Shown one piece after another: positions 18,301-25,250 of a stretch of 48,880 nt of DNA. The notes under the pieces were generated by a model. The model saw only the letters and a program-made list of their open reading frames with translations, made no database searches and was not told the DNA's origin. This DNA comes from Bacteroidales bacterium (lineage in GTDB: Bacteria; Bacteroidota; Bacteroidia; Bacteroidales; UBA932), in NCBI GenBank assembly GCA_024689985.1, contig JAILCZ010000075.1:1-48880 (forward strand), given 5' to 3'. Within the stretch, counting starts at the first letter, position 1. Each line of letters opens with the position of its first letter. The position numbers were made by a program, and so were the translations under genes.

Positions 18301-19749
18301 TTAGAGAGAGTCTCCGAAGTCTTCCTTGAACTTGGCTACGAGGTCCTCCTGCCAGTGGCCGATTTCCTTGAGGGTTCCGTAGAAGAATCTGAGGACAGGC
18401 GGCTCCATAGTCCATTTGAGACCTCCGATGAGTTCCTTGTTGTCCCATACCCATTTCACACGGTCTGCGCAGTATTTGATCTGGCTGAGGGTGAATACTC
18501 GTCTAGGGCAGCCGAGACGCAGGAGCTCCATTTCAGCGAAGCGCTCGGTACCGTCCGGTTCACGCTGCTCTGAAAGCGTACCTCTTTCCATTCCTCGGAT
18601 ACCGCCGGCAATGTAGAGAGCTACAGCCACAGCTCCGGCAGGATACTGGTCGTGAGGCATATTCGGAACGAAGGCCTGGGCGTCGATGTGAGCGCCGAGT
18701 CCGCCGGCCGGCGTGATCATAGGAACACCATAGTCTGCGCATTCCTTTACGAGATACTCGATGAATTCAGGACCCTGGCAGAGATATTCCATATCGAGGG
18801 ACTCATACAGACCCTGTGTCATTGCCTCGATAGAACGTACGTCGATACCTCCGTATGTGAGGAAACCCTCATAGAGAGGAACGAACTGAACCATATCTTC
18901 GAAGAACTGCTTGTTGTGGCAGATAATGGCACCACCGCGTGCAAATCCGAGCTTTCTTGCAGAGAAGTAGATGATGTCCATCTTGTCTGCGAGAAGGTGG
19001 TATATTTCCTTGGTGGTCATATACTTGCACTGAGCCTCGCGGGTCTTCATAAAGTAGATGTTGTCCTGGAGGAGGGAAGCGTCAAGGACGCTCTTCACTC
19101 CGTAGTGGTGACATACGTCTGCAACTGCGAGCATATTTTCAAGACTGAGAGGCTGGCCTCCGATGAGGTTGGTGCCGGCTTCGATACGTACGAAGGCGAC
19201 TTTCTCAGGCCCGTATTCCTCGATTGTCTTCTTGAGTCTCTTGAGGTCGAAATCTCCCTTGAACGGCAGCGTGCTCTGAGGCTTTACGCCTTCTGGCTTC
19301 ACGAGTTCGATTACCGAACCGCCTACTCGTGTAATATGAGCCTTGGTCGTGGTGAAGTGGAAGTTCATAAGGGTGACCATTCCTGGCTTCACGTAGGTCT
19401 CTGCGAGAATGTTCTCACAGGCGCGTCCCTGGTGTGCAGGAAGCACATATTCGCATCCGAACACATCCTTGACTGCTTCCTTGAAACGGAAGAATGATTC
19501 TGAACCTGCATAAGCGTCGTCTGCCTGCATCATCGCAGCTGTCTGAAGGTCGGACATAGCGTTGACTCCGGAGTCTGTAAGCATATCCATAAAGATATCC
19601 TTGTTGTGGAGGAGGAAGGTGTTGTTACCTGCTTCCTGTGCTTTGCGGAGACGCTCTTCCACTGGGAGGAGGCTTAATTTCTGCACAACGCGAACCTTGT
19701 GCATCTCGAGAGGAACCTGATTCTCAGGTTTGTAGAATTTTACTGCCAT
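18301..19749 (-). CDS. PLP-dependent beta-eliminating lyase (tryptophanase/tyrosine phenol-lyase family), tyrosine phenol-lyase-like
   Basis: A 482-residue fold-type I PLP enzyme, about 20-25 residues longer than classical members. Family marks are LTDSG (~58), DDAYAG with Tyr80, HQGRACEN (~106), TNLIGGQP (Asn194), Asp223, the PLP Lys266 (SARKLG) and ELLRL with Arg411. The ring-recognition positions look like tyrosine phenol-lyase: Thr133 in HFTTTKAH where tryptophanase has Asp137, Arg389 in MERG (phenol-lyase Arg381; Ile396 in tryptophanase) and Phe455 in LRFF (His463 in tryptophanase). The cofactor-contacting Arg226 is Leu226 here (DASLLQDN). It would commonly be labelled tnaA, but indole production should not be assumed. 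No tnaC leader or tnaB permease is adjacent. Confidence 0.8.
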   Translation of the reverse strand: MAVKFYKPENQVPLEMHKVRVVQKLSLLPVEERLRKAQEAGNNTFLLHNKDIFMDMLTDSGVNAMSDLQTAAMMQADDAYAGSESFFRFKEAVKDVFGCEYVLPAHQGRACENILAETYVKPGMVTLMNFHFTTTKAHITRVGGSVIELVKPEGVKPQSTLPFKGDFDLKRLKKTIEEYGPEKVAFVRIEAGTNLIGGQPLSLENMLAVADVCHHYGVKSVLDASLLQDNIYFMKTREAQCKYMTTKEIYHLLADKMDIIYFSARKLGFARGGAIICHNKQFFEDMVQFVPLYEGFLTYGGIDVRSIEAMTQGLYESLDMEYLCQGPEFIEYLVKECADYGVPMITPAGGLGAHIDAQAFVPNMPHDQYPAGAVAVALYIAGGIRGMERGTLSEQREPDGTERFAEMELLRLGCPRRVFTLSQIKYCADRVKWVWDNKELIGGLKWTMEPPVLRFFYGTLKEIGHWQEDLVAKFKEDFGDSL

Positions 19750-19811
19750 TTTTGGTTATTGATTTGTGTTTTGTTTTCGTGGTTTGACTTTCTTTCGGAA
19801 AAGTCCAATAT

Positions 19812-19819
19812 CAAATATA
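19812..19819 (-). promoter_or_regulatory. Putative -7 box TATATTTG for the beta-eliminating lyase
   Basis: On the minus strand TATATTTG matches TAnnTTTG. It lies 62 bases before the ATG at 19749, in the 103-base gap after the lipoprotein gene. There is no obvious leader peptide of the E. coli tnaC type in the 62 bases. Confidence 0.5.
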
Positions 19820-19852
19820 CCAAAAAATAGAGAAAATATCCATTTGGGCTTA

Positions 19853-20950
19853 TTATTTTAGTACAAAATCAGATATTTCCTTGATGCCGACAATTCCATA
19901 GTAAGATTCGACGATGTCTCCCTGGAGATAGACCCTCCTTCCGAGAAGGTCAGGATGGTCGGGAAGATTCAGGTTGTCCCTTATGCTGCCCTTGGTCAAG
20001 GCGACTGAAATGCAGGATTCCTTTGTGCTTACGGATGACCTGGATGCTATAGCAATGTTGGTGTTTGATTTGAACGGGGCGTCGAAGCTTATTCCCTTGG
20101 CTCCTGATGAGAGGTCTCCTCCTACGATGTAGCCATAGACCCAGACCGCCTTCGCTCCGACGTGCGAACGGATAGCCGTGATGTTGAAGGCGGTTTCTTT
20201 CGTGCTGCCGGCCTCGGCCGACGATCCGCCTCCGATGACAAAGTCCTCGTTGAGGTAAACTGCAGTCGTGTCCACGTCCAGGGATATGCTGGCTCCGCCT
20301 TCACCTGACGTTGCGTTCCCTCCGGCCGATATTCCTATCGTCAGAATCTGCTGGCTGGCCAGGGTCCTGGTCAGCAGGACCTCGTCCTTGCCGTCGTTGG
20401 TAAGAATGAGGGATACTGCTCCCGGGTTGAAGTAGGCAATCCTTTTTTCGGTAAAGCAGTAGGCCAGCTTGCCCTCTGCGCTTTTCAGAAGCAGGGCCCC
20501 GTTGGGGTAGGCTGTTAGGAAGTTCTCGTCGATGTTCAGCTTTACCCCGGAATTTACGAGCCTGCAGTCCAGCTTGACCTTCGTCGTCTTGCCCGCTGAG
20601 ACCGTCACCACCTTGGTGTCTCCATACTGTGGGCAGGAGAATTTCGGCACCGTGAACTTCTGTGAGATCGCGTTTATCGTATAGGAGCCGGGCTCCACGT
20701 CGATTTTTTCAGGGGATTCACCATAGGTCCCTGAATATATTTCCTTTCCTGCCGAGTTCTGGACATTGAGGATGAAGTCGTTTGTGTCCGGGATGGATGC
20801 GTTCCGTCCCGTTGCCTTCGTCTCGTCGTAGAGGTCATACCTGAAGGCCCATTCCAGCTCTCCTTCGCCTTTCTCCGGAAAGAGGATGTCGCTGCAGCCA
20901 CATAGAAGCAGGACTGCCGCTGCTGATAGTGTCGCGGATGTCTTGAACAT
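19853..20950 (-). CDS. Lipoprotein of unknown function (DUF4493-like N-terminus, DUF6359-like C-terminus)
   Basis: A 365-residue predicted lipoprotein: signal sequence MFKTSATLSAAAVLLLCGC with Cys19 in LCGC. The N-terminal half (~30-210) resembles Bacteroidales DUF4493/fimbrillin-like beta domains: an opening strand, a middle segment DVEPGSYTINA, and a VVTVSAGKTTKVKLDC strand. The last ~120 residues (AFNITAIRSHVGAKAVWVYG, then GYIVGG and RRVYLQGDIVESYYGIVGIK) look like the small OB-like DUF6359 module. Family names are from memory and tentative. It has its own promoter box fused to the upstream terminator. It stands alone, with no pilin or polysaccharide-utilisation neighbours. No function can be given. 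Confidence 0.65.
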   Translation of the reverse strand: MFKTSATLSAAAVLLLCGCSDILFPEKGEGELEWAFRYDLYDETKATGRNASIPDTNDFILNVQNSAGKEIYSGTYGESPEKIDVEPGSYTINAISQKFTVPKFSCPQYGDTKVVTVSAGKTTKVKLDCRLVNSGVKLNIDENFLTAYPNGALLLKSAEGKLAYCFTEKRIAYFNPGAVSLILTNDGKDEVLLTRTLASQQILTIGISAGGNATSGEGGASISLDVDTTAVYLNEDFVIGGGSSAEAGSTKETAFNITAIRSHVGAKAVWVYGYIVGGDLSSGAKGISFDAPFKSNTNIAIASRSSVSTKESCISVALTKGSIRDNLNLPDHPDLLGRRVYLQGDIVESYYGIVGIKEISDFVLK

Positions 20951-20985
20951 ATTTCATTCATTTGTCCGCCTTGTTCCGTGTGGGG

Positions 20986-20993
20986 CAAAAATA
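20986..20993 (-). promoter_or_regulatory. Putative -7 box TATTTTTG for the DUF lipoprotein
   Basis: On the minus strand TATTTTTG matches TAnnTTTG, 35 bases before the ATG at 20950. It is merged with the T-tract of the preceding terminator (20998-21025). Confidence 0.5.
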
Positions 20994-21025
20994 AAAAAGA
21001 ATCAGCCGAATTAACGGCTGATTCT
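20994..21025 (-). terminator. Intrinsic terminator after the CMP-sugar synthetase gene
   Basis: AGAATCAGCCG (20998-21008) and CGGCTGATTCT (21015-21025) form a perfect 11-bp stem with a 6-base loop. On the minus strand it is followed by TTTT running into TATTTTTG. It closes the 27086-21073 operon, about 48 bases after the last stop codon. Confidence 0.85.
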
Positions 21026-21072
21026 ACAAATTTCCGGTTGAAAAAACAATTTTCAACTGTTTACCACGGATT

Positions 21073-21777
21073 TTACTCCTTCCAGTCTGGATCAAGTTCT
21101 GAAACAGACTCGTCGAGGTCCATCCAAGCGCGTGCGCAGGCGAGGTCGAGACCGTCGTCGATGTCGCAGGCTGTTCTCTTGCTTACCACGAACTTGTAAG
21201 GGTTGCGGCCGTGGAAGTATGACCATTCGATCATCTTCTTTCTAGGAGCCATAAGGATACCGTCAGTTACGAAGTACATCACAGGAAGCTGCTGTGAAGG
21301 TACGTGCTTGAGACCAAGCTCGTAGTTGAGAGGGCCTTCCTCAGTCCAGACATATCTCTTGAAGGATTCTACGCTCATAAGTGAGTCGTAGCCCTGCTCG
21401 AGAGCCGGATAGTAAGCCTCGATGGCCTTTCTGTAATCCTTAGGGGTTACGAGCGGTGATGTCGCGGTTGCCCAGAGAATGGTTTCTCCGTCCACGTTTT
21501 CGCAGATGTGGCGTACGACTTCTCCGAATGTCTTTGTCTTTTCGTCACAGTATTCGATTGCTCTCTTGTGAGTATCTGCTCCTGCTCTTCTTGCCATTTC
21601 AAGCATAAGGTCAGAATCGGAAGATACGACGATGCGTGTCACTTCCTTTACCTGCTTCAACTGTGCGATCTTGTTGAGGAGAAGGTTTGTTCCTGCGAAA
21701 GGAGCAACATTCTTGTTCTTCAGTCTCGTACTTCCTGCACGAACTGGAATGATGGCTGTAATAGTCTTTTCTGCCAT
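21073..21777 (-). CDS. CMP-sugar synthetase (acylneuraminate cytidylyltransferase family)
   Basis: A 234-residue nucleotidyltransferase that activates an acidic sugar with CTP. The N-terminus IIPVRAGSTRLKNKN (9-23) is the CTP-binding motif of NeuA/PseF/KdsB-like enzymes, and SSDSDLMLEMARRAGA is the second conserved segment. ATSPLVTP near 107 matches the family QPTSPLR position with a changed first residue. The C-terminal IDDGLDLACARAW matches the IDxxxDxxxAE position. The substrate could be a sialic, pseudaminic, legionaminic or related nonulosonic acid. No synthase (NeuB-like) or epimerase is nearby. It ends the ABC-vanZ-amidase operon, 15 bases after the amidase gene. Confidence 0.85.
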   Translation of the reverse strand: MAEKTITAIIPVRAGSTRLKNKNVAPFAGTNLLLNKIAQLKQVKEVTRIVVSSDSDLMLEMARRAGADTHKRAIEYCDEKTKTFGEVVRHICENVDGETILWATATSPLVTPKDYRKAIEAYYPALEQGYDSLMSVESFKRYVWTEEGPLNYELGLKHVPSQQLPVMYFVTDGILMAPRKKMIEWSYFHGRNPYKFVVSKRTACDIDDGLDLACARAWMDLDESVSELDPDWKE

Positions 21778-21792
21778 AACTGTGTTTTTTAA

Positions 21793-24700
21793 TTATTCTG
21801 AGAAGAACTTGAGGAGCTCGTGAACGAGTTCCGCAGCTTTCTCTTCGTTAGTGATAGTTTCTATTGGGAAGCCGATCGATGCGGCTTTGTATCCGTTTCC
21901 TATATATACTATGCCGGCGTTGATGTTGGTGTCTTCATATCTGAGGAATCCTGCGGCATTCTCGGATGCCGGAAGAAGTCCGTCAGCTGTTTCGACGCTG
22001 TAGGTCTTGCCGAATTTTGCCTGCTGGTAGGCGATTCCGCCTATGTTCTGCGGTTTGAAGAGCTCAGTCTTGTGCATCTTCGTCCTTGCATAGCGTGTTC
22101 CGTATGTGGTGAGCCACTTGTAACCGAGGACGCTCTGTACGAATTCCTGGGTGTTGGCCCTGTATGTGCTGTCAATCTGCACAGGATAAATCATATCCCA
22201 AACATCCGTTGCAATTTTCGAGCCTGAGATAAGGATGTTTCCTCCATCCGAGGTGTAGTTTCTGATCGCTTCCTGAAGCTTTACAGGGAAGACCTGGTAT
22301 CTGTCCGGCATATTTCCTGTGCCGAGGTTGGTCGTGACCTGTTTTCCGCAGATGATGTCGGCTGCGAAAGCTCCGTCTGCAATTCCTGGATTCTCTTCGA
22401 AGGCCTCGTTGCTTGCTGAATAGAATGAGTAACCTGCCTCGAGAATGTATTTTCCGTGTACGGAAGGATAGTCGAAAGTGTTGCCAGGCACTACCTTGCC
22501 CGCATCGTCAACCCAGCTTGAACCGAAACCGGCGTTGTCGTCGTCCATCCAAGGTAGGGTGCGGCGGAAGTTGTACTGCTCACCGATGAAGTTGATCTCG
22601 TTGATGTATGGAACTCCGCTGTCAAGGCTGTTGTCGAATCCGGCCCTGTCCTTTCCGTCGAACCAGGCTGGAGATGAAAGGCGGTCGAAGTTGTTGACTA
22701 CGAGAATCTTGCCCTTTGATGCGGCTGGAATGCCGGCGCTGAGAATCTCAGAAGGGAAGCTCTTTCCTCCCTGGTTGTATGCCTCGATCTTGTAGCTGTA
22801 GATGTGACCCGGCTGGATTTCGATTTCCTTTGAGAGGGTGTTGCCTATGACAGTGCCGTTGTCCCATCCTCCGTCGTCAATCCTTGTGTAGAGGATGTAG
22901 CCGTCTGCCGTTGCCGTAGGTTCGGCTGCATCGGCCGTCTCCTTCCAGGAAAGTCTTACCTTGTTGCCGTCAAGAACGGCTGCGAAGGTGTTTACAGGGA
23001 GTGGCTGGACCACATATGGACAGCCGTAGCGGTTGCTGAGGTATTTGAGCATACCCTTGTAGATCGCGCGGCTGACGGTGAACCTGTATGCAGGGTTGAG
23101 ACCGAACTTCATATCAGCGAAGTTCTGGTGGCTGAGGTGCTCGAGGAGCATTGCCGGAACTCCGGTTGTCCTGGATTCGCTGTAGTTGCCGTCGCGGAGC
23201 TGTCTTCTGCTCCAGAGAGGCTCGTATTCGCTGCGCACGTCGTTGACGATCTGGGTCTGTACGAAGTCGGCGAGTTCCCTGGCCTGGAGTCTGTCCTCTC
23301 CGTTAGGAAGGACTCTGCTGTCGTCGGCCATAAGGGTGTAGATGCTGAGGGTGCCGACGATTGAATCGTTCGGCGTTGTTCCTGCGTCAGTATGGAAGGC
23401 GAAGCTCAGGTCGAACGGAATGCCCTTGCCCTCTTCCTTCGGATTTACGCGTGAACCTCCGGCCATCATCGATGTCCAGGCTCCGCGTGTTCCGTAATCG
23501 TTCGTGTAGTCTTTGTCGAATTTATGGGTGATAGTGGAATCGGTGCCGGCCCACTGCATCCAGTAAACGGCTCCTTCCACGAAGCTAGGATAGCCTGAAG
23601 TCTCCCACTCTTCCAACGGGGTGGTGTCGAGACCGCGGGCGATCTTGCCGATACCTCCTCCGATCTTCACTCCGTCGGCCGTGATCACGCTCTTTGAGGA
23701 TACTTTCTCGCCGTCAGGAATGACATTGTCGAGGGTCACGCAGCCTTCGGTGCCCTTTGCGAATTCGAAGGTGCCGAGGTAGATCCAGGTGCCACCTCCG
23801 ATTTTCTGGTTTACGATGAAGTTGCTTTCTCCACCGAGGTGCTTTACGGTATAGTGAGCTGCTGTCGTGCTGTTTTCAAGGCTCTTGTAGGAGATATATA
23901 CGGCGTAATTGCCTCTTTCAGGGATGTCCGGTGTCCACACCGCTTCGCTCTTGTAGAGCTTGGCTTTCTTGGACGGGATGCAGGCGGCCTGACGGACTGT
24001 TCCCATAGTGAACGGGTTGTCGGTGCCGTAGTAAGCCTTCTTCGCATCAGCGAAGCCCACGCCGGCGTCGCTCCAGCTGCCTTTTTCGCCATATGTTCCG
24101 GCACGGCGGGTGTAGCCGTCCCTTTCCTCGCTGAACATCGGGTCGTTGTCGCAGATGACTTCCCAAGGCTGAGGGTCTCTTTCGCGCGGGGTCATACAGT
24201 ATGCTCCTGCATTTTCGAGCATAGGTATGAGGAATGGTACTACATAACTCTGGGTGTATGTGTCTTCAACCGTCTGGAGGAGGGTGGCGCGCTGCCACTC
24301 CCAGCGGTCAAGCTTTGCTTCAAAATATCGGCCGTGGCTCTGCCAGAGGGCGATGTATCTGCCGTCGAGACCTTTAGGATATGCGAGTGATTCTTCTCTT
24401 GTGATGAATCTCTTCTCCTTGCCTCTGTTGTCACAGGTGCGGAAAAGCTTTGAATTAGGCTGGCCGTCGTTGCCTAGTTCCGGCATTATGAGTTCCTTTG
24501 CGTTGAGGTTCCTCGTGTAGATGTTGCCGACCTTGATGTCTTCATATTCTTCTGGAGCAAGTTCCTTGAGCTCCTTCTTGAGCCAGTCGACATCTCCTGC
24601 CTTCAATGGATAGTCAGATAGGGAGGGACCGAAGTAAAAATCATAAACACAGCCTCTTTTCATTACCTTGTCAATCTTGAGGAATGACGTGACCGAGGTC

Positions 24701-24822
24701 TTCTCCTTGAGAAGGACGCTTATCGAGTCACAGGCAGGTTGAAATTCTTCGGCTATCTGGGCCGAAACTGTCACGGACGCCAATGCAATGGCGGAAAGTG
24801 TCAGTGCGATTTTTTTGATCAT
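21793..24822 (-). CDS. Large exported protein with a split N-acetylmuramoyl-L-alanine amidase-like domain, inserted beta domain and FN3 module
   Basis: A 1009-residue protein with a signal peptide (cleavage after VSA near residue 21). Amidase_3-type metal or catalytic motifs appear in order but far apart: LWQSHGRYFE (His164), SFAFHTDAG (His477) and MLLEHLSHQN (Glu561). Between the first two lies a ~200-residue insertion including a golvesin-like beta domain (~295-395: NYAVYISYKSLENSTTAAHY, TWIYLGTFEF). An FN3 domain follows at ~610-700, then a ~300-residue C-terminal domain beginning KILVVNNFDR, possibly of Rossmann or glutaminase-like fold. Homologues in Bacteroidales are often labelled xanthan lyase, which I do not support. 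It starts inside the end of vanZ (4-base overlap). Likely role: periplasmic or surface cell-wall hydrolysis. Confidence 0.7.
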   Translation of the reverse strand: MIKKIALTLSAIALASVTVSAQIAEEFQPACDSISVLLKEKTSVTSFLKIDKVMKRGCVYDFYFGPSLSDYPLKAGDVDWLKKELKELAPEEYEDIKVGNIYTRNLNAKELIMPELGNDGQPNSKLFRTCDNRGKEKRFITREESLAYPKGLDGRYIALWQSHGRYFEAKLDRWEWQRATLLQTVEDTYTQSYVVPFLIPMLENAGAYCMTPRERDPQPWEVICDNDPMFSEERDGYTRRAGTYGEKGSWSDAGVGFADAKKAYYGTDNPFTMGTVRQAACIPSKKAKLYKSEAVWTPDIPERGNYAVYISYKSLENSTTAAHYTVKHLGGESNFIVNQKIGGGTWIYLGTFEFAKGTEGCVTLDNVIPDGEKVSSKSVITADGVKIGGGIGKIARGLDTTPLEEWETSGYPSFVEGAVYWMQWAGTDSTITHKFDKDYTNDYGTRGAWTSMMAGGSRVNPKEEGKGIPFDLSFAFHTDAGTTPNDSIVGTLSIYTLMADDSRVLPNGEDRLQARELADFVQTQIVNDVRSEYEPLWSRRQLRDGNYSESRTTGVPAMLLEHLSHQNFADMKFGLNPAYRFTVSRAIYKGMLKYLSNRYGCPYVVQPLPVNTFAAVLDGNKVRLSWKETADAAEPTATADGYILYTRIDDGGWDNGTVIGNTLSKEIEIQPGHIYSYKIEAYNQGGKSFPSEILSAGIPAASKGKILVVNNFDRLSSPAWFDGKDRAGFDNSLDSGVPYINEINFIGEQYNFRRTLPWMDDDNAGFGSSWVDDAGKVVPGNTFDYPSVHGKYILEAGYSFYSASNEAFEENPGIADGAFAADIICGKQVTTNLGTGNMPDRYQVFPVKLQEAIRNYTSDGGNILISGSKIATDVWDMIYPVQIDSTYRANTQEFVQSVLGYKWLTTYGTRYARTKMHKTELFKPQNIGGIAYQQAKFGKTYSVETADGLLPASENAAGFLRYEDTNINAGIVYIGNGYKAASIGFPIETITNEEKAAELVHELLKFFSE

Positions 24823-25247
24823 TTGGCTTTTATATTAGTTTTAACCTTGTGGTACAGGATTAGTGTGATGATGCTTCCTATGATAATTCCGGTCGTGTCC
24901 GCAACGAAATCCAGGGGATCTCCGGTCCTGTAATCAATCTGCATCTGTCCGAGTTCCGTTCCTATTGCGAAGGCCACTCCGGCCAATACGCCTGCTATGA
25001 CCAGAATCAGGGAAAACCTTATTTTGCCAATGTATTTGTTCAGGAAGGCAAGCCCGAACAGGAATGGGAACGGCAGGAACATAAGTGCGTGCGCAAACTT
25101 GTCGGAAGGAATTCCGAGAATAGTTCTAGGGATTTCCTCAATGCTGTCGAATTTTCCGAAGCACAGGTATATGACCAGGAAGAAATAAACAGTGAAGATT
25201 ATCTTCCAGGTAATTCTGTATTTGCTGTCAATAATGTGCTCTACCAT
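24819..25247 (-). CDS. VanZ-family membrane protein
   Basis: A 142-residue protein with four predicted membrane helices (~13-33, ~49-70, ~78-100, ~115-135). It has the VanZ/phosphotransbutyrylase-like pattern: DKFAHALMFLPFPFLF (Asp/Lys/His after the first helix) and a C-terminal GDPLDFVADTTGIIIGSI. VanZ of Enterococcus gives low-level teicoplanin resistance, but most homologues have no known biochemical role. Its stop overlaps the amidase-like gene by 4 bases, and its start is 3 bases after the upstream exporter gene. The tight spacing means it belongs to the envelope operon. Confidence 0.88.
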   Translation of the reverse strand: MVEHIIDSKYRITWKIIFTVYFFLVIYLCFGKFDSIEEIPRTILGIPSDKFAHALMFLPFPFLFGLAFLNKYIGKIRFSLILVIAGVLAGVAFAIGTELGQMQIDYRTGDPLDFVADTTGIIIGSIITLILYHKVKTNIKAK

Positions 25248-25250
25248 AGC

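Noticed and set aside
18652-19497. A 281-codon open frame antisense to the lyase gene
   Set aside because: A shadow frame; the minus-strand enzyme carries all conserved PLP-lyase motifs.
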